In this document: piece by piece, positions 24,611 through 37,283 of the stretch | Layout: each line of letters starts with the position of its first letter | How positions within the stretch are numbered: the first letter of the stretch is position 1 | DNA from: Glandiceps talaboti | Taxonomy: Eukaryota > Hemichordata > Enteropneusta > Spengelidae | DNA length: 64,000 nucleotides | Direction: 5' to 3' | Assembly: GCF_964340395.1 (NCBI RefSeq) | Contig: NC_135565.1 | Coordinates: 1,880,001-1,944,000 of the forward strand | Program-made: the position numbers and the translations under genes | The notes under the pieces: generated by a model | Told to the model about the DNA's origin: nothing | What the model saw: only the letters and a program-made list of their open reading frames with translations | The model's database searches: none

Positions 24611-25272
24611 ATAGGCATTCAACTTTACACTACTGTACAATGCTGTATGTAGGCATTCAATTTTATACTACTGTACAACTTGTACAGTGCTGTATGTAGG
24701 GTATGTAGGCATTCAACTTTACACTACTGTACAACTTGTACAATGCTGTATGTAGGGTATGTAGGCATTCAACTTTACACTACTGTACAACTTGTACAAT
24801 GCTGTATGTAGGGTATGTAGGCATTCAACTTTACACTACTGTACAACTTGTACAATGCTGTATGTAGGGTATGTAGGCATTCAACTTTACACTACTGTAC
24901 AACTTGTACAGTGCTGTATGTAGGGTATGTAGGCATTCAACTTTACACTACTGTACAACTTGTACAATGCTGTATGTAGGGTATGTAGGCATTCAACTTT
25001 ACAATTACATGTACACTACTGTACAACTTGAATGCTGTATGCAGGGTATGTAGGCATTCAATTTTATGCTACTGTACAACTTGTACAATGCTGTATGCAG
25101 GGTATGTAGGCATTCAACTTTACATTACTGTACAACTTGTACAATGCTGTATGTAGGGTATGTAGGCATTCAACTTTACATTACTGTACAACTTGTACAA
25201 TGCTGTATGTAGGGTATGTAGGCATTCAACTTTACACTACTGACACTGTACAATCTGTACAATGCTGTGTAT
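24611..25272. repeat. 56-bp minisatellite, about 11 copies
   Basis: Units contain 'atgctgtatgtagggtatgt', 'aggcattcaactttacacta' and 'ctgtacaacttgtaca'. The first and last units are diverged, and one unit near 25000 carries an insertion. Confidence 0.93.
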
Positions 25273-26833
25273 ATGCAAGGGCTGTGATGATAACCTATCT
25301 GTATTTGTCTAGTCTAGTGTACAATCTCTAGACCACATAGGGTCAGCAATGATAACATGAATATACAGCATGTTTGTCTTGTCTGGACTCATTGTTTCTG
25401 CTGATATGGTAATCATTTATACTACATGATACAAACTAAACTTAGTAGTTGATGGTAGAACTTCACATGCACACTGAAGGGCTACATCATGGCTTCAATA
25501 ACACTTAAGGAAGGCGTAACTTTACATCAACACTTGAAATAATCAGCTTCCAATGGTTCTATAGATTTTCTTTACTTAGAATGGTCATTGGCAATTATTT
25601 AATAGATTTGTTTGAAGTGTTTAAGATTCATTGTAATATGCCATACTGCAGTCATTATTTTATATTGCATAGAAATTGTGCCATTCAGATCCATGTCAAA
25701 CTATGTTTTTTGGAAATTTATCAAATCACGTAGACGTTCAATGAACTCTCCTAAGTATTTGAAACTTGTATTGAGTTCTGGTTGTTATTGGTTACCATTG
25801 TGGACATCAGTGCACTCTAGTGTGGATATGTGGAGTGGCTTCTGCTAACAGTCAAAGCTGGATGTTGATGGCATTTAAAGTTGAAGAAAAAAATAGGTTA
25901 AGAACAGAGAAAAGAAAATTGACACATTATGATAAAGAGCTTATCATATGATGTGATATTAATTGATTGTTACCACAACAACTCTTGTCAAAATTAATCT
26001 CCATATTTTAAAAATGAAATAAATTATAGAAATAATTAAAATACATCTCATTGTTTTCATTGTAATTTCATGATTTAAAAGGAAAAGAAATGAAAAAATA
26101 GGGTTTTTTTCAATACTGTTGAAAATAATTGAGAGACATTATGTCACATATTTACCTAGTCATAATATGCTGACATGATCTACATTTGTAAGAAATGATA
26201 ATGATATATATACATTTGTATTAAAGAGTGTGACTAAATCATTTAGTTAATACTGTTATGCAATTTCATAATGCAATTTAATTGTGACAAAAAAATGAAA
26301 CAAATTTGCTTTATATATTTGTAGTCAACAATAGCAAAGAAACTACAGGTGAACTGGTTTACTTTTGAATTCATGTACATGTATATCACCTCACAGCTAA
26401 CTCACATTAAATGTAGGATTGTTATCATTGTCTAATCTAGATTTCAAATGTTTGTTATTGTTGTCATGGTAACAGACACAAGTCTGATGTAAGAAGACAT
26501 GGGCAGCTACAGCACTTCAGTTAGATGTCAAAAGATTTGAATTGTCATCCTTGAGACTGGAACAAAGACAGTGACAATGTATGAATCATACTACTTAGAT
26601 GAAATGATAGGGGTACATTGTATATGGCATGACAATATGTCAGACAGAGACTTTGTGATAAGGTCTAGTAAGCTTTGACTAGTAATCTTTGACCTAATGC
26701 AAACCATTAGATAGGGCTTTACCGAGTATCCGACTGTTGTTCCTTGCCGTGCCCTCACTCGATAACAGTAAGGACATTTTTATTGTAGACTATTTGACAT
26801 TTAGGTCATAGTTCACAAAGCTTGTCAATCAAA
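25273..26833. other. Intron spacer, nothing recognised
   Basis: AT-rich unique-looking sequence. A 78-codon ORF at 25612-25848 shows no recognisable domain. Confidence 0.35.
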
Positions 26834-27109
26834 ATGAACATGGTGTCGCCGGAGTCACCAAGCGAGTCAACATATCAAGATGCATTGGAGAAACTTGGAT
26901 ACTCACACTTGAAAGACTTTCACAGAAGAATTATAGATGCCAATGTCTCTGGGAAAGATGTTTTCGTTAGTGTGCCGACAGGAAGTGGCAAGTCCATAGC
27001 CTATGAAGCCCGGGCTATGAAGTCGCTCCGATCGTTCTCGATACAGCTAACAACATATGCAACACCATTGTCCTAGTACGTAGTAGTATCCCCATTGATA
27101 GCGCTAATA
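26834..27109 (+). pseudogene. Decayed RecQ-like DNA helicase fragment
   Basis: From ATG 26834 an open stretch reads '..YQDALEKLGYSHLKDFH', then 'VSGKDVFVSVPTGSGKS' (Walker A, helicase motif I; about residues 44-51 of the fragment). The frame then fails. A second frame (about 27013-27078) reads 'YEVAPIVLDTANN..NTIVLV'. A third segment, 'VSPLIAL' (27086-27106, motif Ia), is back in the first frame before a TAA. The breaks fit a 14-base tandem duplication around 27001-27022 (CTATGAAGCCCGGG) and seven extra bases at 27079-27085. The homology stops after motif Ia, so helicase motifs II-VI are missing. It lies in intron 1 of the DCDC1-like gene on the same strand. It is probably the remnant of an inserted RecQ-type gene or helicase-bearing element. 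Confidence 0.7.
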
Positions 27110-27486
27110 TAATCCCATATATACACGTCGAAGGCCCTTTTATTTGTGGTAATTTTGCTAAACAATAGGGAAGTGGTAACAACCTAGCGATAGCCCCTGC
27201 TAAACTGCAGTTTTGCATGTGTTCCGACCATTGACATCTACCGTACTGTGATCAAGTCATTATGAATATATGACGTATGTAATTACCGCATTCGTTTTCA
27301 ATAAGAATGGAAATCTGAGGTACATTTCTCGAAATTACTTTCGGTCAGACGTCAGAAAAGTTACGCCGACTTTGCCGTTGATAACTTTACGCAGCTGTCA
27401 ATCAACATGTAGTACACACAAACGAACTAATCCTAATGATGCTTACATTTATCTCCAAAATAAACACGATAGTCAATAGCTGAAAA

Positions 27487-27705
27487 TCACGATAGTGTGC
27501 CATATACATGTACACGATTACAAAAAGTAAATTTGTCATTGACGTCAATTCTAGCCGTCTTCTTTGCTTGAAACCAAGTTATGAGCACATTGAGTACAGA
27601 TATTCTCTGTGTCTTGCACAAAGACCAATCCCAATCTGAATGGGCGAAAAACGCATCGACCGCCTCTCTCTGATCTTGGGTGACGATAATTGACATCTTA
27701 CTCAT
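27487..27705 (-). CDS. Orphan 72-residue ORF, very uncertain
   Basis: ATG at 27705 (A at -3) opens a 72-codon frame beginning 'MSKMSIIVTQDQREAVDAFF' and containing 'ISVLNVLITWFQAKKTARI'. A TATAAAT motif lies on the same strand at about 27760, some 55 bases upstream. Amino acid composition looks protein-like, but I recognise no family and see no splice partner. It could be a first exon, part of the decayed helicase insertion, or chance. Confidence 0.2.
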   Translation of the reverse strand: MSKMSIIVTQDQREAVDAFFAHSDWDWSLCKTQRISVLNVLITWFQAKKTARIDVNDKFTFCNRVHVYGTLS

Positions 27706-27753
27706 CCTGACTGCAAGTTCAGACTGACGTACTGTTCTAAACTTTGACTGCAC

Positions 27754-29446
27754 AATTTATAACATGTTAGTATGTTGTACCACAGACAACTTGTCTGTGG
27801 TTGTACCATCATTTCACATCCATTTCTATACACAACCACCCATGCACCCTTGGTGTACGCGACCATTACTATGAAGTGTTGATAGATAGAACTTCTGTCA
27901 GTGTCATGTCTGTAGCCTCTGTTCGTACGATTGTGGCGTTGACTATCATAAAATTTCAATGATATTTTCCATGGCCAATAAAGTAGGAAGTGTGCCATAT
28001 GTCGAAAGAAGAAGAGTTGCCCTACGATTATCCATTTATGAGCATTGTTCTAATTTACAACACAGTATTTGTAAAATACAAACTACCTGGAAGTATATAA
28101 ACTACGAGTTTATATTGTCTCGATTTTGTATCATACAGTAATTGTTAGTATCGCATTTCTTTTGAAAATGGTTTCAATTCTGAATACAACAACGAGATTT
28201 GCATTGTTTGAATATGTAACAATAAAATGTTCACAGTGTAGCAAAAACTTCAACTAAGTAAAGGAGTCTGAAGTTCGGTATGGTATTGGGTATTTTTACT
28301 CGTGATTGCCTGTATTGATCTTTCTTCAACTGTAAAATTTAACAAATCAGATGACCATGAAATGCTAAATTGTTGTCTGACGTACTTCAATTTATTGGGG
28401 TCACTATATTTTTTTCTTCTGTTTTTCATTATCCGGCCGACCCAAAGTTTCAACACCCCCCCCCCCCCCCCCAACACCCCCCATCATCAAGAACAAAAAT
28501 CACATAAAAAGAAAACATCAAGGAGGAAAAGACACAACAAACTGTCATATCATATAGCATCGTGATAAAGATTACGTAAATTGACTCCTGAATCGGAATC
28601 TGAAATAATGGGGTGCAATATCTTTAGGTATATATAGACTCAGTACTCTGAGGAGGCACTAGTTGAAGACGTGTCAGATCGGTGCATGGTCTCCGTGCCG
28701 TGGTAAATATGGAGGCACCTTTCGTGAGGTTTAAACATTTCTGTTTTTGTTTCAGGTAGAACGTCTACCATTTGCACATTTGAATAGTATCTACGCCTCA
28801 CTATCACTTTTTTTTACTATATAATATGCTAGCTGCAGTCAAGGGAAGGTAAAAATGGGTGTCCAAAACATCTATTGCTTGAGTAGTGTGTCGGTCGGAG
28901 TTGGTACAATAAGTCGACTTCCGTAGCACTCTCTCGCTACCACGTACTGTCAGCTGCTAAACAAGGCAATAGACTAGTGAGCATGACAATGTATTGAGCG
29001 TTGAGGTCGTCAACGGCGTCATTTACGAATGTTAAAAAAACGTGTGGTTTCAAGCTTTAACAAAGAAAGATAGAAAAGGAAAAAGTACTTGATTATGACC
29101 ATCAAAAAGCATTTACGAGATTAAATTTGCGCTGCAGTTTACATGTGTTGAATGTTGAGTGACCTTACATTGAACTGTATGCAAATCATACGATAGAGTA
29201 ACGCCCCATTAAATGACGTCACATCATGAATAAGTAATGGAAACGGAGATGGCATGAGCGAGAACAGTCGCTTGGGCCTTCGGCCCTCGATATCAGTATG
29301 CGATTATAGTAGTATTGCGCCGGATTGGAGTGCCGCAACGACTTAAGTTTAGATAAAACGTAGGGAAAAAAGGCGCGAGCGACTGTCGACAGTCTAACAG
29401 TTATTATATTAGTTGACCATATTACATTGCTGTTCCTGTTCTATGT
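27754..29446. other. Intron spacer of different base composition
   Basis: This stretch (with 27110-27486) is richer in CpG and less repetitive than the rest of the intron. It may be part of the insertion that brought the helicase fragment. A run of 17 C bases lies at 28456-28472, and a 'cttgggccttcggccctcg' hairpin near 29270. No gene is recognised. Confidence 0.35.
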
Positions 29447-31265
29447 AAGCCAGGTATACCATTGCTACATATGAGGTATATAAAGCCAGGTATACCATTG
29501 CTACATACCATATGAGTTATATAAAGCCAGGTATACCATTGCTACATATGAGGTATATAAAGCCAGGTATACCATTGCTACATACCATATGAGGTATATA
29601 AAGCCAGGTATACCATTGCTACATACCATATGAGGTATATAAAGCCAGGTATACCATTGCTACATATGAGGTATATAAAGCCAGGTATACCATTGCTACA
29701 CATGAGGTATATAAAGCCAGGTATACCATTGCTACACATGAGTTATATAAAGCCAGGTATACCATTGCCATATACCATATGAGGTATATAAAGCCAGGTA
29801 TACCATTGCTACATATGAGTTATATAAAGCCAGGTATACCATTGCTACATACCATATGAGTTATATAAAGCCAGGTATACCATTGCTACATATGAGTTAT
29901 ATAAAGCCAGGTATACCATTGCTACATATGAGTTATATAAAGCCAGGTATACCATTGCTACATACCATATGAGTTATATAAAACCAGGTATACCATTGAT
30001 ACATACATGTATGAGTTATATAAAGCCAGGTATACCATTGCTACATATGAGTTATATAAAGCCAGGTATACCATTGCTACATATGAGTTATATAAAGCCA
30101 GGTATACCATTGCTACATATGAGGTATATAAAGCCAGGTATACCATTGCTACATATGAGTTATATAAAGCCAGGTATACCATTGCTACATACCATATGAG
30201 TTATATAAAACCAGGTATACCATTGATACATACATGTATGAGTTATATAAAGCCAGGTATACCATTGCTACATATGAGTTATATAAAGCCAGGTATACCA
30301 TTGCTACATATGAGGTATATAAAGCCAGGTATACCATTGCTACATACCATATGAGTTATATAAAACCAGGTATACCATTGATACATACATGTATGAGTTA
30401 TATAAAGCCAGGTATACCATTGCTACATATGAGTTATATAAAGCCAGGTATACCATTGCTACATATGAGGTGTATAAAGCCAGGTATACCATTGCTACAT
30501 ATGAGGTATATAAAGCCAGGTATACCATTGCTACATACCATATGAGGTAATAAAGCCAGGTATACCATTGCTACATATGAGTTATATAAAGCCAGGTATA
30601 CCATTGCTACATATGAGGTATATAAAGCCAGGTATACATGTACCATTGCTACATATGAGGTATATAAAGCCAGGTATACCATTGCTACATACCGTATGAG
30701 TTATATAAAGCCAGGTATACCATTGCTACATACCGTATGAGGTATATAAAGCCAGGTATACCATTGCTACATATGAGGTATATAAAGCCAGGTATACCAT
30801 TGCTACACATGAGGTATATAAAGCCAGGTATACCATTGCTACATATGAGGTCACAGGTGTATAAAGCCAGGTATACCATTGCTACATATGAGGTATATAA
30901 AGCCAGGTATACCATTGCTACATACCGTATAAGGTATATAAAGCCAGGTATACCATTGCTACATACCGTATGAGGTATATAAAGCCAGGTATACCATTGC
31001 TACATATGAGTTATATAAAGCCAGGTATACCATTGCTACATATGAGGTGTATAAAGCCAGGTATACCATTGCTACATATGAGGTATATAAAGCCAGGTAT
31101 ACCATTGCTACACATGAGGTGTATAAAGCCAGGTATACCATTGCTACATACCGTATAAGGTATATAAAGCCAGGTATACCATTGCTACATATGAGGTATA
31201 TAAAGCCAGGTATACCATTGCTACATATGAGGTATATGCATGTAAAGCCAGGTATACCATTGCTA
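29447..31265. repeat. 36/41-bp minisatellite, about 47 copies
   Basis: Units contain 'gccaggtataccattgctac' and 'atatgagttatataaa'. A longer variant inserts 'accat' before 'atgag'. Each unit has a TATATAAA/TATAAAG string and a CAG|GTATAC string. Many short repetitive ORFs result and are not genes. Confidence 0.96.
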
Positions 31266-31958
31266 TTGTACCAAATATTGTATTGTACAAAATATATGCT
31301 GGAAGGTACTTTTTAGCAAGGTTAATTTAGAGATTTTGAAAAGCAAATTACTGTACTGACTGTGAGCTCAGACCTGAGTTGTGAGGTAGCTGCTAGCTGT
31401 ATAGAGTGTGAGAGTAGAAGTAATCAGTTAATTATACTGTACATCATGTATAGATCAACCTGGCCAACAAACTAAACTGGGTTAATTTGTTTATTTTGTA
31501 AAACCTTTTCTAAATTTATAAAGAAGAGAGCTAATTAGGAAAAACGTCAGATGATTAGCAGCACAGGAAAGATATATTATTATAATGGCAATAATTGATG
31601 ATGATTTGATGATATCATACTTGCCGTTTGAATTGGACATTCCAAAGAGTGTAATTGTTTATATACACTTCTTATCGATTGAGTTTATCTTGAAAATCAT
31701 AGATGTGTCCATTTATTTCATGCTGGTCAATTGGATTTCATTGTATTATAAGTGTGATAGGTATTGAGTTGTATGTAGGTGTATTGATGTAGCACTATCT
31801 CATTGGTTACCATCCACCTCTGTTGTAACGGCGGTTGGTGCAAAACACAGGTACAGGTCAGGTACAGACCAGGCCAGGCCAGATCAGGTAAAGACTGAAT
31901 ATTTTTTTGGAATTACATTGACATTGGGATCCAAAGATCTGTCATCTGTTTTTATTTA
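31266..31958. other. Intron spacer
   Basis: Unique-looking. Near 31850-31890 there is a run of 'ggtacaggtcaggtacag' and 'ccaggccaggccag' motifs. A loosely complementary stretch at about 33458-33490 ('acctgacctggcttggcc') might mark a larger decayed element, but the match is weak. Confidence 0.3.
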
Positions 31959-32122
31959 CAATATATATTAGTTTTAATGGGATGTTTCACCTTCTCTTTT
32001 ATAAATGCTAATTCAACAATGTAAGTGCTCAAATATGTTCACATTCTGTTGAAAACTTATGTGATGATAATTATAGTCTAAACTGCTCAAATGATATCTC
32101 TCTTGACAGCCATTAATTACCA
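31959..32122. repeat. 164-bp direct repeat, copy 1
   Basis: It is nearly identical to 32419-32581, differing by a C/A substitution and a small indel near 'atgatataat'. It starts at 'caatatatattag' and ends at 'attaatta' followed by 'cca'. This copy is not flanked by inverted repeats. Confidence 0.92.
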
Positions 32123-32368
32123 ATTTTAATCACAACTCACACAGAGTATGCACATTTAGATGTGTCATAGAGTGTGTAGTAGACAAGTAGAAATCTAAAC
32201 CTATTTGTTACATTGCATACAAAAGAAGTGAGTATAAATGGTAGATGCGTGCCCAATGATGGAAATCCATAATTACAAAGCATACCGGTAGAATGTACCC
32301 GTCGCCTGACCTGATTTTTGTGCCAACTTTCATTGACCGTTGATGCAACGTATACAACACAAATATGT

Positions 32369-32616
32369 TAGTCTTGGTTACCCAGACTCTTGCCATAGAG
32401 GGCGCCATTCCTCAACAGCAATATATATTAGTTTTCATGGGATGTTTCACCTTCTCTTTTATAAATGCTAATTCAACAATGTAAGTGCTCAAATATGTTC
32501 ACATTCTGTTGAAAACTTATGTGATATAATCATAGTCTAAACTGCTCAAATGATATCTCTCTTGACAGCCATTAATTACCACCTCTCAATGGCAAGAGTC
32601 TGGGTAACCAAGACTA
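32369..32616. mobile_element. 248-bp inverted-repeat element carrying a copy of nearby sequence
   Basis: Perfect 28-bp inverted termini begin TAGTCTTGGTTACCCAGACT at 32369 and end with the complement at 32616. The first bases TAGTCTTG match the termini of the elements at 4989 and 23777. The interior (32419-32581) is a near-identical copy of 31959-32122, about 460 bp upstream. I could not see a clean target-site duplication: the outside 8-mers are AAATATGT and CAATGTAT. Confidence 0.75.
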
Positions 32617-34221
32617 CAATGTATATGTATCAATATAAATTATAACGTGATTTTCAACATTTCATATAAACGGATTGAATATAAGGCCAACTTTGAAATA
32701 TTCTTATTATTACACACAATGTTTCTCTATTACTATACATTTTATATCGCCCGCTGAATAACCTATGACCTTTTCATCTGGAATGTGTTTATGTAAACAT
32801 GACAACTCAACAAAAAATTAGGACACATGGAGAGCATTAATTTTCACGATGTTTTTATCAATTTTTGCAAAACAGCCAAAAGTTTACCCTATGAGTTGGG
32901 GTGACAGATTTTGAGTCATGAAACAGAGTCACTTAATGCTAGATTGGTATTTATCTTCAGGGATGACACACTTGGACTAATATCCCCAAGACGGTTGTTC
33001 TTGAACAAGCATTTGTCACTTCATTTAGCCAAGCCATTTTCGTACTTTCTTGTTCTAAATACATTGTAATGGTATATTTTAGTTGTGCAAATCATCCTAT
33101 TATATCAGTAAAATTTAATACTGAAACTGCACGAAATGCAACTACTTTCCCATATGAGTGTCTGCCATATTTTTTAATGATGTGCAATATTCTAAAACTA
33201 AAAATGCCTGCAGGTGGCAAAACGTTTTTACTCTTGCAACCAGCATGTACAAGAACGAACAAGTATGAAATCTATGTGAAAAATGTAATTCCTAGAACAG
33301 AAGACAGAAATTGTGCAGTGATTTTGAAACAAAGATAACTGATAGCGAATTGCTGATAAAAAATAACCTGACAACAAATTGAAAATGTACACCAAATATA
33401 AGGATGGATTCACATCTTTGGATCTGAACGTGAATTAAACAAAAAAATATTGAGTCGATACCTGACCTGGCTTGGCCTATACCTGGCGTGTATATATATA
33501 CCTACGATTTGTACCGACGGAAACTACATTTGTATTACCTGAACAATAGAATGTGTTTGAAAGAAGCCTGTAATATAAACTAGCTGAATAAAACAACTTA
33601 TGCAAAACAGTGTAACTGGGTAACTCAGGTTGAAAAAAAATCAATACAAATCCACCGTTGAGTCAACAGAAACAGTCTAAACAGACTGTGGTAGACTACA
33701 TAGTGACTGCCATGAAAACACTGCAGCTGTAGTTTTCAAGTGAACCATTAACCTGTTTAAAATGTAGGTACATTTTGTAACTTGTGTTGTTAGTGTAACT
33801 TGTGTTGTGAAAATTGCTAGAGAGGAACTAAAAGGAAGACAAAACTATTGATTTGCAAATTGTGCATGGTACAACTAGATTGTGTTATGGTAGTTGTAAT
33901 GATAGCCATTGACAGCAAGGTTTGCCACTTTTATTCAGGGTTTTTTTTTGTCAATCAAATACTTTTTAAAGACACACCTTCCATCTCAGTGTACATATAT
34001 TTTTTGACTTCATATTTAAGCCCTCAGTTCTATGTAAGCTTTAAAATGTCCTACATGTATATGAATATTAGATAGGGAATGGGTCGCATTCTGAATATCA
34101 AAATGAACTCTTCTAGCTCCAGACTTAATGTAAACACTTTCAAGAATTAAATTTAAACAGCCACTAAAATCACCTGTAGTTCCTTAGTCAACATGTGTTG
34201 ATGTACAATGTACATTTGTAT
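32617..34221. other. Intron spacer, nothing recognised
   Basis: AT-rich unique-looking sequence. ORFs of 60-90 codons (for example 33069-33338 plus) have no recognisable features. Confidence 0.35.
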
Positions 34222-35093
34222 GTCTGTCTGTGGTGAACTGTCAGTTGTACAACAAGATATCTGTATGTGGTGAACTGTCAGTTGTACAACAAGATATCTG
34301 TATGTGGTGAACTGTCAGTTGTACAACAAGATATCTGTATGTGGTGAACTGTCAGTTGTACAACAAGATATCTGTGTGTGGTGAACTGTCAGTTGTACAA
34401 CAAGATATCTGTGTGTGGTGAACTGTCAGTTGTACAACAAGATATCTGTATGTGGTGAACTGTCAGTTGTACAACAAGATATCTGTATGTGGTGAACTGT
34501 CAGTTGTACAATAAGATATCTGTGTGTGGTGAACTGTCAGTTGTACAACAAGATATCTGTGTGTGGTGAACTGTCAGTTGTACAACAAGATATCTGTATG
34601 TGGTGAACTGTCAGTTGTACAACAAGATATCTGTGTGTGGTGAACTGTCAGTTGTACAACAAGATATCTGTGTGTGGTGAACTGTCAGTTGTACAACAAG
34701 ATATCTGTGTGTGGTGAACTGTCAGTTGTACAATAAGATATCTGTGTGTGGTGAACTGTCAGTTGTACAACAAGATATCTGTGTGTGGTGAACTGTCAGT
34801 TGTACAACAAGATATCTGTATGTGGTGAACTGTCAGTTGTACAACAAGATATCTGTGTGTGGTGAACTGTCAGTTGTACAACAAGATATCTGTATGTGGT
34901 GAACTGTCAGTTGTACAACAAGATATCTGTGTGTGGTGAACTGTCAGTTGTACAACAAGATATCTGTGTGTGGTGAACTGTCAGTTGTACAACAAGATAT
35001 CTGTGTGTGGTGAACTGTCAGTTGTACAACAAGATATCTGTGTGTGGTGAACTGTCAGTTGTACAACAAGATATCTGTGTGTGGTGAACTGTC
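34222..35093. repeat. 37-bp minisatellite, about 24 copies
   Basis: Units contain 'gtggtgaactgtcagttgta' and 'caacaagatatctgtgt'. Variation is almost only tgtgtg/tgtatg. The array ends in a broken unit ('gaactgtcacacactgtggt'). Confidence 0.95.
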
Positions 35094-35159
35094 ACACACT
35101 GTGGTGAACTTTTGTGATACACAAGACTTACTATACTTCCCTATTGAGGACTTCAAATG

Positions 35160-35191
35160 GATATGGCAGCCGTGTGTGTGTGTGCGCGCGC

Positions 35192-35280
<89 letters not shown>

Positions 35281-35420
35281 CAACGTAAACTCAAAAACCG
35301 CAGGACCAATTGCGTTGGTATTTGATGGGGACATTACTTTTGGTGTCTAGTTAGGAAATTGTTCAAAGCAAAGTGATTGCATCACATGTATGTGTTTTGG
35401 GTCAAAAAACATGATTCGTG
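35160..35420 (+). mobile_element. Left module of the TTAGCACAACTG family with TG/CG microsatellite
   Basis: A TG run with an internal CG block (35171-35277) is followed by 'taaacaacgtaaactcaaaa', 'accgcaggaccaattgcg' and 'tttggtgtctagttaggaaa'. These match the internal left part of the family. The terminal TTAGCACAACTG is absent, so the copy is 5' truncated. Confidence 0.65.
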
Positions 35421-35779
35421 GTGTGAGAAAATGCTTTTACTCAGCCTAGAAATGAAAGTTTATTGTTTTATTGATGCCATGAAATCATTAAATCTTTTAT
35501 GGGCTACTTCACATCTCAATGTCAATGGCATCACCTGGTTAACCTCTGTTTAAGGTTGCTTGGAAACACTGTTTTTATCACAGCTGAATTAAATCATAGA
35601 CAGTGTCTATGGTTAAAACAGGTTTATTCATGCTACAGACATAATAAAAAGTCTTTATATCTGTCTGTCTGTCTGCCTATCTGTGGTTGACTTAAACTAA
35701 AAGAAAATTAAAAAGTCAAAAAAACACTGGGAAGAATATTTAGATTTTTTGTAGGGGTGGTGGTTTCAGTCTCTAGTTA

Positions 35780-35866
35780 GCACAACTGAACTAATGAAGT
35801 TCAAGTTCCATAGGCATGGTGTGGTGTGTGGGTGTCTGTCCATCCATCCATCCATCCATCTGTCTA

Positions 35867-35923
<57 letters not shown>

Positions 35924-35945
35924 ATGTGTGTGTGGATGATTTCTT
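35780..35945 (+). mobile_element. Left end of the TTAGCACAACTG family with CATC/TCTG microsatellite
   Basis: The left terminus TTAGCACAACTGAAC (35777-35791) is followed by 'ataggcatggtgtggtgtgt', then CCAT and TCTG tetranucleotide runs (35838-35922). The copy breaks off shortly after. Confidence 0.65.
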
Positions 35946-36107
35946 CTTCCATAACTGGCCACCTTCAACATGTTGAATATTTTGCCAGTGAGTACACAAT
36001 ACAAATGAGGATGAACAATTAAAGCAGTTCTGATTCAAAGTAAATAAATAAATAAAAGAAAAATAAATAGTAAATAAATATTAAAAGTTATTTAGTTGTC
36101 CAAGTGT

Positions 36108-37283
36108 GATGCCACTAGTGTGTTGATGCCGATCAAGTTAGTGTGTTGGTGCCAATCAAGTTAGTGTGTTGGTGCCAGTCAAGTTAGTGTGTTGGTGCCG
36201 GTCAAGTTAGTGTGTTGGTACCAAACAAGTTAGTGTGTTGATGCCGATCAAGTTAGTGTGTTGGTGCCAATCAAGTTAGTGTGTTGGTGCCAGTCAAGTT
36301 AGTGTGTTGGTGCCAGTCAAGTTGGTGTGTTGGTGCCAGTCAAGTTAGTGTGTTGGTGCCAGTCAAGTTGGTGTGTTGGTGCCAGTCAAGTTGGTATGTT
36401 GGTGCCAGTCAAGTTAGTGTGTTGGTGCCAGTCAAGTTAGTGTTTTGGTGCCAGTCAAGTTAGTGTGTTGGTGCCAGTCAAGTTGGTGTGTTGGTGCCAG
36501 TCAAGTTGGTATGTTGGTGCCAGTCAAGTTAGTGTGTTGGTGCCAGTCAAGTTAGTGTGTTGGTGCCAGTCAAGTTAGTGTGTTGGTGCCAGTCAAGTTA
36601 TGTGTTGGTGCCAGTCAAGTTAGTGTGTTGGTGCCAGTCAAGTTAGTGTGTTGGTGCCAGTCAAGTTAGTGTGTTGGTGCCAGTCAAGTTAGTGTGTTGG
36701 TGCCAGTCAAGTTATGTGTTGGTGCCAGTCAAGTTAGTGTGTTGGTGCCAGTCAAGTTAGTGTGTTGGTGCCAGTCAAGTTAGTGTGTTGGTGCCAGTCA
36801 AGTTAGTGTGTTGGTACCAGTCAAGTTAGTGTGTTGGTACCAGTCAAGTTAGTATGTTGGTGCCAGTCAAGTTAGTGTGTTGGTGCCAGTCAAGTTAGTG
36901 TGTTGGTGCCAGTCAAGTTAGTGTGTTGGTGCCAGTCAAGTTATGTGTTGGTGCCAGTCAAGTTAGTGTGTTGGTACCAGTCAAGTTAGTGTGTTGGTGC
37001 CAGTCAAGTTAGTGTGTTGGTGCCAGTCTAGGTGTGTTGGTGCCAGTCAAGTTAATGTGTTGGTGCCAGTCAAGTTAGTGTGTTGGTGCCAGTCAAGTTG
37101 GTATGTTGGTGCCAGTCAAGTTAGTGTGTTGGTGCCAGTCAAGTTAGTGTGTTGGTACCAGTCAAGTTAGCATGTTGGTGCCAGTCAAGTTAGTGTGTTG
37201 GTGCCAGTCAAGTTAGTGTGTTGGTGCCAGTCAAGTTAGTGTGTTGGTGCCAGTCAAGTTAGTGTGTTGGTGCCAGTCAAGTT
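36108..37283. repeat. 23-bp minisatellite, about 51 copies
   Basis: Units contain 'gtgttggtgccagtcaagtt' then 'agt'. Occasional 21-bp units lose bases (for example at 36600, 36715 and 36940). Variants at the left edge (gccgatc, gccaatc) are the most diverged. Confidence 0.95.

Noticed and set aside
31850-33490. Large element bounded by 'aggtcaggtacag..ccaggcc' and its partial complement
   Set aside because: The complementarity is patchy, no target-site duplication is visible, and the CAGG-rich motif is low complexity.
35044-35350. VCVCVC / THTHTH ORFs at this and other TG/CA tracts (for example 21871, 38877, 49235, 61004)
   Set aside because: They are translations of dinucleotide repeats.
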